In this document: one piece after another, positions 18,159-27,969 of the stretch
Layout: the number at the start of each line of letters is the position of its first letter
How positions within the stretch are numbered: the first letter of the stretch is position 1
Assembly: GCF_907165045.1 (NCBI RefSeq)
Contig: NZ_CAJRAU010000001.1
Location: forward strand, 248,001 to 312,000
Origin: Dyadobacter linearis
Lineage (GTDB): Bacteria; Bacteroidota; Bacteroidia; Cytophagales; Spirosomataceae
Length of the DNA stretch: 64,000 bases
Reading direction: 5' to 3'
The notes under the pieces: generated by a model
What the model saw: only the letters and a program-made list of their open reading frames with translations
What the model was told of the DNA's origin: nothing
Databases searched by the model: none
Translations under genes and position numbers: made by a program

Positions 18159-21100
18159 ATGAGAAACTTTTTGAAAACTATTACAACTGCCAATCAGAAA
18201 ACCGCACAGCTGGATCCTACCCGACTTTTAATCAAATTAAAGGAAGGCGTAGATACACCCGGCGCATTTGCTTCGCTGCAAGCAACATTTCTTGTTGAGG
18301 AAGAACCTGAAAGAGTTTCATTACAAAGTGGTGACGCAAAAAACGAGCGCGAGAAAAAGCAGGAGAGAATTAAGCCGCAATTAAATAATTCAAACAATAA
18401 AATATGGGTCAAAACGGCGGACGGTTCGGAGTTGAATGAAGAGCAGTTGTCAAAAATCGACGAGGAGCTGGGGGCTTCTGCGGAATCGGTATCGCCCGTT
18501 TATTATATCCCCGGCGACACGGGATTTGAAGTTCGTTTCAGCCCGAAATCCGACGTGATACTGGTGCCGGATTATGAAAAGTCACGTGGGCAGCAGGATG
18601 CTTTTCTAAAAAGCCTCGGCTTCGAAGAGATCGAAAGCAAGTCGCGGCTACTGCGAAAATTCCGGTATTTCAAATTGAAGGATCCGGGAAAGTTTGGCTT
18701 CCATGAATTGTATGAAAAGCTGCTGGGTCACTCCACAGTATTGGGCAAGGTGCGGTTTGAAAACGTGCCTATGTACAAACCGATCACCACGACTACCCCG
18801 AACGACGACCTCTGGGGTGACCAGTGGAATATGCTCAAAATACATGCGCCCGACGCCTGGGACCATACAACCGGAAGCAACGCAGTAGTTGTGTGCATCC
18901 TAGACGAAGGCTGCGACCTGTCCCACCCCGACCTGGCATTTTCGGAGGATGGTATCAATCTCAGCACCATGATGCCGACCGGTGAGCCAACCGGCGACCA
19001 TGGTACCGCTTGTGCCGGTATTGCCGCAGCCACTTTCAACAACAGCGAAGGGGTGGCCGGCGTGGCTGGAAACTGCCTCATCATGCCCCTCGCGTTTTCA
19101 GACTGGTCGGACGTGGAATGTGCGAACGGGATCAATTATGCGACCACAAACGGCGCCTCGGTGATCAGTATGAGTTTTGGTGTTTACGACGACTGGGGCT
19201 GGGACTATTCGATCATTGACCCTGAAATACAAAACGCATTCAACAACAACGTAGTGATGTGCGTAGCCACCGGTAACGAGGACGACGCGGCCACCAACCG
19301 TTACCCCGGCAAACATCCGCTGGTGATCGGCTGCGGCGCTTCTTCCACCGATGATAACCGCAAGAAAAAGACCAGCCCGGACGGAGAGGATTTCTGGGGC
19401 GCAAATTATGGCGAGGATACCTACGACGGTGTTGTCACCGGCGTGTCGGTAGTCGCCCCCGGCGTGCTGATCCCTACAACCGACAGACAGGGTGGCGATG
19501 GATATGATGGCGGTGACTACACAATGGAGTTCAACGGAACCTCCTCGGCTACACCGCACGTAGCGGGGCTCGCCTGCCTGATCCGCAGTGTAGAGCCAGT
19601 TTTGACGGGTAGCCAGGTAAGAGATGTGATCGAGCTGACTGCCGAAAAGGTGGGCTCGATCGGTTATGCTGCGAATGCCGATTTCCCGAATGGTACCCGG
19701 AACCAGGAAATGGGTTACGGCCGCATCAATGCGCTCCATGCGGTTACCAAAGCCGGCTGGGAAATCACTCCGGTTCAGATCGAACTTCAGTTTATCGATA
19801 TTCCGGAAGGAGAAACGCAGCTCCGGGCGATCCGGATCGATGTGAACAGTTTCCACGAGACGCGTTTTGAGCTGTCGGTACCTCCCTCCGCCCCTTTTGG
19901 CCTGCACAACTATTCGGGCCCGATCATTCTTGGCAAAACCACCGACTACGACACGCCGCGTTCAGTTTTCATCTGGGTTAAATACACGGGTACGAATGCG
20001 GGCGACACGGCTTCGGGAACGGCGGAAGTTCGCTGCAATACCACCAATGAAGTATTTCTGGTTACCATTAGTGCCAATACCGTCGCACGGCCAACCTGCG
20101 CCATGACGCTCGTTCTGGACCAGTCGGGAAGTATGCTGTGGGATTCGGGCGTGGGGTCGCTGACGCGGGAGGAAGTGCTAAAATACTCGGCCGGCATATT
20201 TGTGGGCTATGTTCGTGAAAATAATGGACTTGGCCTCGTGACTTTCGACCAGGATGCCCACGATCTGCTGCATCCGTTAGTGGGTCCGTTCGGGCCTGCG
20301 GACGATCCTTTTGATCCGGCCCGATCCGCTGCCCAGACCGCTTTCGGGAGTTATGCCGCTAATCCATCCGGCGCTACTGCGATTGGAGACGGGATCGAGC
20401 GGGCGCACAATAACATGACGGGCGTAACAGGCTACGAAAAAAAGGCAATTATTGTTTTTACGGACGGACACGAAACCGATTCGAAATACATTGCCGACGT
20501 GGAAGGTCTGATCGATGAGCAGGTATTTGCGGTTGGCCTTGGTACGGCTGGTCAGCTGAATCCCGCCGCGCTGGACAGCATTTGCAATAATACGGGCGGT
20601 TATCTGATGCTGACGGATTCACTGGACGACGACGATACATTCAAGATCGCGAAGTACTTCCTTCAAATACAGGCGGGAGTGAACAACGAGCAGATCGTAG
20701 TGGACCCGACGGGTTATGTAGCCCCCGGCCAAAAGGTAAAGATCCCGTTCAGGGTAAATGATGCAGATATTTCCATCGATACGATCGTGATGACAGTGAT
20801 GAACGAGATCCTTGAATTCAGCATAGAAACACCGGACGGTGATATTATAGACACCTCTAACCTCGGCACTTTCCCCACGGTGATCCGCAGCGACGGCCAA
20901 ATGCTATCCTACTACCGCCTGACCATGCCTGTCACGAATGCGGGCAGCGTTGAAGCGCACTCCGGGATCTGGAACATTGTTCTTTCCGTAAATAAGGATA
21001 ACTGGAAAAAGTACCTGGAATTTCTCCGAAGGAACGATGACAGGAAATCGAACAGTATGTATCAGGCTGCGCTCGCGCATGGAGTAAAATATACTGCGCT

Positions 21101-21632
21101 GGTCCACGCTTATTCGAACCTCCGCATGAACTGTACCAAATCGCAGACAGGCTACGAACCGGGTGCGACGCTGAAGCTGAGAGCGGCAATCACCGAATAC
21201 GGCTTTGCGCTTGACAATACAGCCAGCGTTCAGGCTGAGTTGAAAACCCCCGATGGGCTCATGTCCGATGTGGTGTTCAGCAAAACTGCTGCCGGCATTT
21301 ATGAAGTGGCTGTTCCGGCGGCTTATGCCGGGGTTTATACGTTCAGAGTGAAGGCAAAAGGGAAAACTTCCCGCAATATCAGCTACACCAGGGAGCAGGT
21401 AATGACAGCTGCGGTGTGGCGGGGAGGCAATAATCCGCCACCAAGCCACGACAACGACCCGGGCCACAACCCGACCCAGGAGGCGATATGCCGCCTGCTT
21501 ACCTGCCTGAACAAAACCGGCGGGAGTGAGTTCAAAGCAAATCTTCAAAAAATGGGACTTGATCTGGGCGCGCTGGCCAAATGTTTCTGCACGCCGGTGA
21601 AAAGGAGCATCAGATTGAGAGACGTGGGTTAA
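18159..21632 (+). CDS. Subtilase (S8) fused to a von Willebrand factor A domain
   Basis: An 1157-aa protein. Residues 1-210 contain a propeptide-like region and a charged linker. The S8 catalytic domain (about 225-530) has Asp249 (CILDEGCD), His281 (GDHGTACAG) and Ser462 (NGTSSATPH). After a beta-sandwich (about 540-645) comes a VWA domain with an intact MIDAS: Asp654, Ser656 and Ser658 in DQSGS, then GDGIERA and FTDGHETD. A beta-rich region follows, then a ~45-residue Cys-containing tail (CRLLTCLNKTGG ... CFCTP). No signal peptide and no T9SS sorting domain are visible, so the site of action is unclear. It may be intracellular or exported without a classical signal. The role of the VWA (target binding?) is inferred. 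Confidence 0.88.
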   Translation: MRNFLKTITTANQKTAQLDPTRLLIKLKEGVDTPGAFASLQATFLVEEEPERVSLQSGDAKNEREKKQERIKPQLNNSNNKIWVKTADGSELNEEQLSKIDEELGASAESVSPVYYIPGDTGFEVRFSPKSDVILVPDYEKSRGQQDAFLKSLGFEEIESKSRLLRKFRYFKLKDPGKFGFHELYEKLLGHSTVLGKVRFENVPMYKPITTTTPNDDLWGDQWNMLKIHAPDAWDHTTGSNAVVVCILDEGCDLSHPDLAFSEDGINLSTMMPTGEPTGDHGTACAGIAAATFNNSEGVAGVAGNCLIMPLAFSDWSDVECANGINYATTNGASVISMSFGVYDDWGWDYSIIDPEIQNAFNNNVVMCVATGNEDDAATNRYPGKHPLVIGCGASSTDDNRKKKTSPDGEDFWGANYGEDTYDGVVTGVSVVAPGVLIPTTDRQGGDGYDGGDYTMEFNGTSSATPHVAGLACLIRSVEPVLTGSQVRDVIELTAEKVGSIGYAANADFPNGTRNQEMGYGRINALHAVTKAGWEITPVQIELQFIDIPEGETQLRAIRIDVNSFHETRFELSVPPSAPFGLHNYSGPIILGKTTDYDTPRSVFIWVKYTGTNAGDTASGTAEVRCNTTNEVFLVTISANTVARPTCAMTLVLDQSGSMLWDSGVGSLTREEVLKYSAGIFVGYVRENNGLGLVTFDQDAHDLLHPLVGPFGPADDPFDPARSAAQTAFGSYAANPSGATAIGDGIERAHNNMTGVTGYEKKAIIVFTDGHETDSKYIADVEGLIDEQVFAVGLGTAGQLNPAALDSICNNTGGYLMLTDSLDDDDTFKIAKYFLQIQAGVNNEQIVVDPTGYVAPGQKVKIPFRVNDADISIDTIVMTVMNEILEFSIETPDGDIIDTSNLGTFPTVIRSDGQMLSYYRLTMPVTNAGSVEAHSGIWNIVLSVNKDNWKKYLEFLRRNDDRKSNSMYQAALAHGVKYTALVHAYSNLRMNCTKSQTGYEPGATLKLRAAITEYGFALDNTASVQAELKTPDGLMSDVVFSKTAAGIYEVAVPAAYAGVYTFRVKAKGKTSRNISYTREQVMTAAVWRGGNNPPPSHDNDPGHNPTQEAICRLLTCLNKTGGSEFKANLQKMGLDLGALAKCFCTPVKRSIRLRDVG

Positions 21633-21654
21633 GAGGATTATGATTTGTATTGAT

Positions 21655-21690
21655 AAAAAAAGGGGCACCTGCTTAGTGGTGCCCCTTTTT
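21655..21690. terminator. Bidirectional rho-independent terminator
   Basis: GGGGCACC (21662-21669) pairs with GGTGCCCC (21678-21685) around an 8-nt loop, flanked by an A-run on the left and a T-run on the right. It serves the subtilase-VWA gene and the converging antiporter gene. Confidence 0.88.
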
Positions 21691-21728
21691 CGGTATTTAC
21701 AGGAAGTTTTATTAAAACACAAAAACGT

Positions 21729-22787
21729 TTATGGAAATACGATCGTAAAAATATACATCATCAGATTGACCAGAAGCACTATTGCATACAAACTGTTGGT
21801 CTGCCCTTTATTCAGGGAAAGCATTACTGTAAAAACCGACAGAACCAGCAGGACCATCGACTTCATATCCAGGCCCAGCACCAGCGGCAGATCCATTAAA
21901 GTACAAACAATTACCACGGTAGGAATACTAAGTCCGATACTGGCCAGTGCCGAACCCAGTGCGAGGTTAATGCTCGTTTGATATTGGTTACGTCTCGCTG
22001 CCCGGATAGCGGCAATGCCTTCTGGCAACAGGATCACAGCAGCAATAGCGACACCGACCAGTGCGGTGGGTAATCCAGCGGCCACCACTCCGTCTTCAAT
22101 GACCGGAGAAAGTGTTTTAGCCAATAAAATAACTACTCCTAAACAAACGAGCAAAAGAACAAGACTCGTCAGCGCTTCCACTTGTGTAACTGCCTTTTCT
22201 TCGCCGGTCACGTCTGTAAGAAAGTATTTCCGGTGCCTGACGGTTTGTGTGAATAAAAATGATCCGTAAATAACCAGGCAGCAGATACCAATGGCAATAA
22301 GCTGCGGCGCGCTGTAAGAAGGACCGGCAATACTGGTGGTAAAATTGGGCAGCACAAGGGTAAGCACCAGGATCGAGACAAGGCTCACCAGTGCGATCGT
22401 CACACTCTTGGTTTCGAAGGTTTGTTCCTTAAATTTCAATGCGCCTACGAACATACTGATACCGAGAATACCGTTGAGAATGATCATAACGGCGGCAAAA
22501 AGGGTGTCGCGCGCATAGGTATCCGCACCAACGCCACCCGTCAACATCAGGGAGACGATGATCGAAGCTTCCAGCAATGTAACAGCGATCGCCAAAATGA
22601 TCGTACCGTAAGGTTCGCCCACTTTATGTGCCACTACTTCTGCATGATGCACGGCCGAGAGCACGCCTACGATCAGGGCGACCACGGCCAGTAAGTTGAC
22701 TAAGAACCCAGCGTCAGCCGGCAATAGCAGGTAGACAATCCAGGCAATAACAGGTGATATATAAGTCCATTGAAATATTTTTTTCAT
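21729..22787 (-). CDS. ChaA-like calcium/proton antiporter (CaCA family)
   Basis: A 352-aa inner-membrane protein with about 11 hydrophobic helices in two homologous halves. The alpha-repeat signatures are GEPYGTIILAIAVTLLEASI (around 57-76) and LLPEGIAAIRAARRNQYQTS followed by INLALGSALASIGLSIP (around 255-290), as in ChaA/CAX exchangers that expel Ca2+ (or Na+/K+) in exchange for protons. Acidic residues in both repeats (Glu58, Glu73 and the Glu in LLPEG) are conserved. It stands alone between a terminator and a 365-bp intergenic region. Confidence 0.88.
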   Translation of the reverse strand: MKKIFQWTYISPVIAWIVYLLLPADAGFLVNLLAVVALIVGVLSAVHHAEVVAHKVGEPYGTIILAIAVTLLEASIIVSLMLTGGVGADTYARDTLFAAVMIILNGILGISMFVGALKFKEQTFETKSVTIALVSLVSILVLTLVLPNFTTSIAGPSYSAPQLIAIGICCLVIYGSFLFTQTVRHRKYFLTDVTGEEKAVTQVEALTSLVLLLVCLGVVILLAKTLSPVIEDGVVAAGLPTALVGVAIAAVILLPEGIAAIRAARRNQYQTSINLALGSALASIGLSIPTVVIVCTLMDLPLVLGLDMKSMVLLVLSVFTVMLSLNKGQTNSLYAIVLLVNLMMYIFTIVFP

Positions 22788-23152
22788 AGAAGAATGCTTA
22801 ACGATATTAGGGGATGAGATTTGTGAATCACCTAAAAATAGGAAATTTTGAGCTTAAAACGCCCCAGTAAATCCCTGCGGAAGCCAGAAATTTGACGAAA
22901 AACGGATATTTTGAGAAAATCCCCCAGACTAAACCGCTGATACTTCCGGTTTCTGTAATGCAGGATAGCGCATCCTGACGATCAAAATCTGACACTAAAT
23001 TTGCGTGATTGCGTGCATAAAATCCCGCCGCAAAGATGTAAACTGCACCTAATATAATGCACCTTGCGCGGAGACTAAAAGGACACCATCAGAATCCATT
23101 TTTCCGTTACTTTTCTCTTGCAGATTGGGCATATTTTTAATCGTAACACACC
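22788..23152. other. 365-bp intergenic region between divergent genes
   Basis: No ORF or RNA gene is recognised. It must hold the promoters of the antiporter (leftward) and the histidine kinase (rightward). A TAAATTTG -7-like element is at 22996-23003 on the plus strand, far upstream of the kinase start. A small inverted repeat CAGGAT-N5-ATCCTG lies at 22961-22977. Confidence 0.4.
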
Positions 23153-25786
23153 ATGAGCGAGAGTCTGAAAATAGTGCAGTTGGATAATTCACTGGATGGA
23201 GCAACGGTAGCAAGACATGCCCTGAACAAGGCGAATTTATCTCCTGAAATAAGGGTAGCCGGCACGCGGGACGAATTCATAAAAACAGTAATTGATTTCC
23301 CACCTGACATCATTCTATCTGAATTCTCGTTACCCGGCATACATTGCTCGCAAGCCCTTGAAATACTGCGTCAATACCACATACACATCCCTTTTATTAT
23401 TGTTTCGAACGATATTACGGACGGAATAGCGCTGGAAATCCTTCGGATCGGCGCAGATGATTATGTCATAAAAAACCAGATCGACCGCCTGCCGTTTGCT
23501 ATTCTCCGGAGTCTCGAAAAATACGAATTCAAAAGCGATCAGCAGAATTTACTGGAACAGTTGACTAACAGTGAAGAGCGGTTCCGTACCCTGGTTGAAA
23601 ACAGCGCCGACGCGGTGGTCGTGCTCAGTGCGGAAGCGCAGCCGATATATGTATCTCCGGCTGTAAAGAATGTCCTGGGCTATACCGCTGAGGAGATATA
23701 CGCGATGGATATTTTCAGCAAAGCGCATCCGGATGATGTACCCCAGCTGATGAAGGTAATGGGTAAGGTACTGGCAAGTCCGGGCATACCGATCAAGGGC
23801 CACACGGGACGGATGATGCATAAAGATGGCAGCTGGCGTTGGATCGAAGCTACGGTGACCAATATGCTGCATGAGCCGGCTATTAACGGGATCGTCGATA
23901 ATTTCCGGGATGTGACCGAAATCGAGAAATCCCGGCAGGCGCTGCAAAGTTCAGAAAACAACCTGCGCGCCATTTTTGAAAATACTTCGGAAGGCTTTGT
24001 TTTGACCGACACCAATGCGACGATTGTGTATTTCAATAGTAAAGCCAGGTACTTCTATAAGATTTCCACCGGTAACGAGATCGAGACCGGAACCAGCCTG
24101 GCCGACTCCATCAACGATGAAAGAAGCGTGGAATATAACCGGGCCATTAATGCGGTATTAGCAGGAGAATTAAGGCAATATGAGCACATGTACGCGCAAA
24201 TTGAGGGAAAAAAGAGTTGGTTAAATGTCACAATGATCCCGGTTGTCGAAAACGGCCGCATCACAGGACTGACCCTCACCATGACGGATATTACGGATCA
24301 GAAGTTAGCCCAGGATCTACTCCAGCGATCAGAATCGAACCTGAATGCGATCATGAACAATACCGACGCGCTGATTTACTCGCTGGATACTGACCTCAGG
24401 TACATTACCTACAACAATGCGCTGGAAGATATGATGAAGGAACGGTATGATATCGACATACAGCCTGGTTATCACATACTTGAATCGCTGAACAAGTTTG
24501 ATCCGGGCTCGGAGACGGAATGGACGGATATTAATTCCAGGGCGCTGAGCGGGGAAATCCTGAAATTTGAGAAGGAACTCCCTTACAATGGCTCTTCCAG
24601 CCACCTCAGATTTTCTATTCACCCTATTAAAAAGAAAAATACGGTTACAGGTCTTTCCTGCTTTGTAAACGATATCACGAAAGAGAAACAGTCTGACGAG
24701 AAAGTCCTGAAAGCGCTGGAAGAAAAAAATGTGATCCTGGAAAGTATCGGGGACTGTTTTTTTGCAGTGGATAAAAACTGGATCGTTACTTATTGGAACA
24801 AGCAGGCAGAGATCGTATTAAATACGCCGAAAGAAAACATCCTGGGGAAAAATATATGGGATATATTCCCGGATGTAGTTGACACGCTTTTCCATATTTA
24901 TTATCAAAAGGCAATTGATCAAAATACAATCCAGCATTTCGAATCCTATTACGAAAGGGGTAAAGCGTGGTTTGAGGTAACAGCTTATCCATCTGCGAGC
25001 GGGCTTTCCGTTTATTTAAGGGAAATCACGCAGCGAAAACACGATGAGTCACGACTTCATGATCTCAATAAAAATTTACAGAGTTATACGGAAGAATTAA
25101 TTGATTCCAACAAAGGTCTTGAACAGTTCTCTTATATTGTATCACATAACCTGCGTGCGCCGGTAGCAAATATCATCGGGCTGGCGGAGCTGTTGAGTCA
25201 GCATAAATTTTCCCCGGCAGAAAACGAGGAACTGTTGCAGGGTGTGCTGGTAAATGTAAAAAGGCTGGATGATATTGTATCAGACCTTAATACGATCCTG
25301 CAAGTTAAAAGGGAGGTTAGCGAAAACAGAGAACCGGTGGAAATGCAGCAGCTGGTTGATAATATCCGGTCGAGCATTTACAATATTATTGAACGGGAAA
25401 ATGTGGAAATACAAACGGATTTTAGTGCCTTAAATAAAATAATCACATTAAGGAGTTACCTGCACAGCATATTCTATAATCTGATTATAAACAGTATTAA
25501 ATATCGACAGAAAGATATTGATCCTGTAATTAAAATAAAGAGCGCGGTTATTAATGGTGAAATGATCATTTCTTTTCAAGACAATGGATTGGGGATTGAC
25601 CTGAAAAAGAAGGGTAAGCACCTGTTTGGTTTATACAAACGTTTTCATCATCATGTGGAAGGAAAGGGAATGGGATTGTTTATGGTAAAAACGCAGGTTG
25701 AAATGCTTGGTGGAAAAATAGTTGCCGACAGTACGGTAGATAAAGGCACAGAATTCAGGATACTCTTCCGTTCGGATAATCTCTAA
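23153..25786 (+). CDS. PAS-domain sensor histidine kinase with N-terminal degenerate receiver
   Basis: An 877-aa cytoplasmic kinase with no transmembrane helices. Residues 1-125 form a receiver-like domain in which the phosphoacceptor position is Glu57 (ILSEFSLPG), with Asp11 and the conserved Lys (YVIKN) kept. Four PAS-type domains follow, at about 140-265, 270-395, 395-515 and 520-640, including PAC-like repeats such as VDNFRDVTE and TMTDITD. The HisKA-like helix has His665 (IVSHNLRAP). The ATPase domain shows the N box (NLIINSIKYR), G1 (DNGLGID) and G2 (GKGMGLFMV). It probably passes phosphate to the response regulator 11 bp downstream. The signal is unknown but likely cytoplasmic or membrane-permeable. 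Confidence 0.9.
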   Translation: MSESLKIVQLDNSLDGATVARHALNKANLSPEIRVAGTRDEFIKTVIDFPPDIILSEFSLPGIHCSQALEILRQYHIHIPFIIVSNDITDGIALEILRIGADDYVIKNQIDRLPFAILRSLEKYEFKSDQQNLLEQLTNSEERFRTLVENSADAVVVLSAEAQPIYVSPAVKNVLGYTAEEIYAMDIFSKAHPDDVPQLMKVMGKVLASPGIPIKGHTGRMMHKDGSWRWIEATVTNMLHEPAINGIVDNFRDVTEIEKSRQALQSSENNLRAIFENTSEGFVLTDTNATIVYFNSKARYFYKISTGNEIETGTSLADSINDERSVEYNRAINAVLAGELRQYEHMYAQIEGKKSWLNVTMIPVVENGRITGLTLTMTDITDQKLAQDLLQRSESNLNAIMNNTDALIYSLDTDLRYITYNNALEDMMKERYDIDIQPGYHILESLNKFDPGSETEWTDINSRALSGEILKFEKELPYNGSSSHLRFSIHPIKKKNTVTGLSCFVNDITKEKQSDEKVLKALEEKNVILESIGDCFFAVDKNWIVTYWNKQAEIVLNTPKENILGKNIWDIFPDVVDTLFHIYYQKAIDQNTIQHFESYYERGKAWFEVTAYPSASGLSVYLREITQRKHDESRLHDLNKNLQSYTEELIDSNKGLEQFSYIVSHNLRAPVANIIGLAELLSQHKFSPAENEELLQGVLVNVKRLDDIVSDLNTILQVKREVSENREPVEMQQLVDNIRSSIYNIIERENVEIQTDFSALNKIITLRSYLHSIFYNLIINSIKYRQKDIDPVIKIKSAVINGEMIISFQDNGLGIDLKKKGKHLFGLYKRFHHHVEGKGMGLFMVKTQVEMLGGKIVADSTVDKGTEFRILFRSDNL

Positions 25787-25797
25787 ATTCCAATACT

Positions 25798-26193
25798 ATG
25801 AGCACACCTTCCATTTTTGTCGTCGTGGATGACGATTCGATTAGTAATCTGGTTTGCAAATACACCATTGACAAATTTGCGCCCAAATCCGAAACTCAGC
25901 TATTTATAAACCCTGAAAAAGCGCTCGCGTGGTTAAAAGAGGAATCGACTCTCAGCACAACTGATAAAGAAATAATTCTTTTTTTAGATATCAATATGCC
26001 CGTAATGAGTGGCTGGGAGTTTTTAAATGAATTTGAAACACTGCCTGAAAGTTTGAAGTCACAGATCAATATCTTTATCCTATCCTCTTCCATCGACCCC
26101 GACGACCGGGACCAGGCAGAAAATCACCCGCTTGTGCGCGGCTATTATTCAAAACCTCTGAGCAGGGAAACGTTGGATCAAATACAAGGGTAG
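25798..26193 (+). CDS. Single-domain response regulator
   Basis: A 131-aa stand-alone receiver with no output domain. The acidic cluster VVDDDS, the phosphoacceptor Asp64 (FLDINMPVMSGWEF), the switch Ser (ILSSS) and Lys (YSKPL) are all present, so it should be phosphorylatable. It is 11 bp after the kinase gene and is its probable partner, perhaps acting by protein-protein contact as in CheY-like or phosphorelay intermediates. Confidence 0.9.
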   Translation: MSTPSIFVVVDDDSISNLVCKYTIDKFAPKSETQLFINPEKALAWLKEESTLSTTDKEIILFLDINMPVMSGWEFLNEFETLPESLKSQINIFILSSSIDPDDRDQAENHPLVRGYYSKPLSRETLDQIQG

Positions 26194-26233
26194 TAAATGT
26201 GTCAGCGTTTTAAGTCTGGCGGTGAATACCTAA

Positions 26234-26845
26234 TCAACCAGCAATCTTCCCTTTAAGAAACGCTACTTCTTCTTCCAGCTTCCTGATATACTCCTTCTGC
26301 TGGTGCAGCATCGGCTCCATTTCCTGCTCGGTAAACCTCGGGGTAATATGCTGGGGACAGTTCCAGTCGTAGGCTTTAATATGAAAAACCAGCATCCTTT
26401 CGGGCCGGAATCTGTAAGCTTCCGGTTTAAGCAGTTCATAGAGATCAGGGTGGTCGCTGATCTCCATAATTTCTGCTTCCGCATATATTTTCAACCGGGC
26501 CTGCATCGGGTATGAAACCAGAATGAGCGACACCTTGGGATCTTTCACGATATTCCCAACCGAGATATATTGCCGGTTTCCGCTGAAATCAACAATGCCG
26601 ATCGTGTCATCATCAATCACCTTGATAAAACCTTTCGGCCCGCCCCGATGCTGGATGTACGGGAAGGTATTCTCCCCGTACGAAGCCAGATAAAAGCTAT
26701 CCATTTGACCGATGAAATCAGTTTCAACAGCCGTAAGACCTTCCCTGAAACTCATTTCCTCCATTCGCTCGTAAGTATTGCGGCTGCCCATTCTCTGCTG
26801 GATCGACTTAATTCCGTCGGTAAATGCAAGCTTTGAGTAATTCAT
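26234..26845 (-). CDS. Pyridoxamine 5'-phosphate oxidase-like FMN-binding protein
   Basis: A 203-aa protein of the split-barrel flavin-binding fold. Diagnostic parts are DFIGQMDSFYLASYGENTFPYIQHRGGPKGFIKVIDDDTIGIVDFSGNRQYI (residues about 42-95), then VSLILVSYP and a short coiled-coil tail (EYIRKLEEEVAFLKG). This subgroup (PNPOx-like, PF01243) is usually of unknown substrate and is not true PdxH. The open frame starts at 26878, but ATG 26845 gives the usual family start MNYSKLAFTDGIKSIQ. It lies 33 bp downstream of gap on the same strand and is probably co-transcribed. Confidence 0.85.
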   Translation of the reverse strand: MNYSKLAFTDGIKSIQQRMGSRNTYERMEEMSFREGLTAVETDFIGQMDSFYLASYGENTFPYIQHRGGPKGFIKVIDDDTIGIVDFSGNRQYISVGNIVKDPKVSLILVSYPMQARLKIYAEAEIMEISDHPDLYELLKPEAYRFRPERMLVFHIKAYDWNCPQHITPRFTEQEMEPMLHQQKEYIRKLEEEVAFLKGKIAG

Positions 26846-26878
26846 GATAATAATATTAATAAAGGCTTGGCAGAACAC

Positions 26879-27862
26879 TTACAGCGACTGGATCTGTCTG
26901 ATCATTTGATTGGTAAAGCCCCACTCGTTGTCGTACCACGCCATTACTTTAACCAGGTCCCCGTCAACAACCCGCGTCATTTCCAGGTCTACGGTCGCCG
27001 CGAAAGGACTTTTGACGATATCGGTCGATACAAGCGGCTCGTCGGTCACGGCAACCACTTTTTCATACCGCGCAGTCGCAGCTTCTTCGGTCAGTATCTG
27101 ATTAATCTCTTCGACGGTCGTGGGACGCTCGGCAATAAACGTAATGTCTGAAATCGAACCCACCGACACCGGAACCCGTACAGCGATCCCGTCGAACTTG
27201 CCGGCATATTGCGGCAGTGCCTTGGTCGTCGCAATAGCTGCTCCCGTAGCTGCTGGCGCGAGGTTCATCCCGGCAGCCCGGCCCATGCGCGGTTCCCTTT
27301 TTGAAGGCGCATCAACCAGTGTTTGAGAGGCAGTATATGCGTGTGTGGTATTTAAAATGGCCTTTTTAATACCAAGTCTGCGACCCAGGATCTCGATAAC
27401 CGGACTGATACTATTGGTAGTACAGCTCGCGCAGGAGAAGATAGAAACCTTGCCGTCTTCGGTATTTACACCGTGCACGACCGTTGGCGTGTCTTTGGTC
27501 GGGCCGGAGATCACGACGAACTTCGCACCCGAACTGATGTGCTTTTCTGCGTCGGCATGATTGGTAAAAAAACCTGTACTTTCTATCACTACATCCACTC
27601 CCAGAGCTTTCCAGGGCAGATTTTCAATTTCACGGATGCTATGGTACTTCACCGATTTGCCGTCTATGACGAGCGAATCACCCTCTACTTTTATCTCCTT
27701 TTCATACTTACCATAATTGCTATCGTATTTGAGCAGATAGGCGGCATTCTCGATGCTCATCAAATCATTGACACCTACCAGTTCCAGGTCATTGTTTTCA
27801 AAAATGACTTTCAATGCGGCGCGTCCGATGCGGCCGAAACCATTAATTGCGATTTTTTTCAT
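26879..27862 (-). CDS. gap: Glyceraldehyde-3-phosphate dehydrogenase, type I
   Basis: A 327-aa glycolytic enzyme that oxidises glyceraldehyde 3-phosphate to 1,3-bisphosphoglycerate with NAD(P)+. The Rossmann motif INGFGRIGR is at the N-terminus, and the active-site Cys147 lies in SCTTNS. Further family motifs are LLKYDSNYG, VISGPTKDTPT and WYDNEWGFTNQM near the C-terminus. The frame opens at 27922, but ATG 27862 yields the normal start MKKIAINGFG. It clusters loosely with transaldolase 1.5 kb upstream, in keeping with central carbon metabolism. Whether this is the main glycolytic copy cannot be told from the window. Confidence 0.95.
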   Translation of the reverse strand: MKKIAINGFGRIGRAALKVIFENNDLELVGVNDLMSIENAAYLLKYDSNYGKYEKEIKVEGDSLVIDGKSVKYHSIREIENLPWKALGVDVVIESTGFFTNHADAEKHISSGAKFVVISGPTKDTPTVVHGVNTEDGKVSIFSCASCTTNSISPVIEILGRRLGIKKAILNTTHAYTASQTLVDAPSKREPRMGRAAGMNLAPAATGAAIATTKALPQYAGKFDGIAVRVPVSVGSISDITFIAERPTTVEEINQILTEEAATARYEKVVAVTDEPLVSTDIVKSPFAATVDLEMTRVVDGDLVKVMAWYDNEWGFTNQMIRQIQSL

Positions 27863-27969
27863 GATACTATGTTTGAGTGAAGAAATCCCGTTGATTTCAT
27901 GACTCAAAATTGCATCATTCATAAATGCCTTTGTTAGGCAACAATTCCCGTCCTGTTGGCAATTTTTCC

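Noticed and set aside
19098..19907. 269-aa open frame on the minus strand
   Set aside because: Antisense to the subtilase-VWA gene; Arg/His-rich shadow with no recognisable motif.
20904..21722. 272-aa open frame on the minus strand
   Set aside because: Overlaps the subtilase-VWA gene and a terminator in antisense; no family features.
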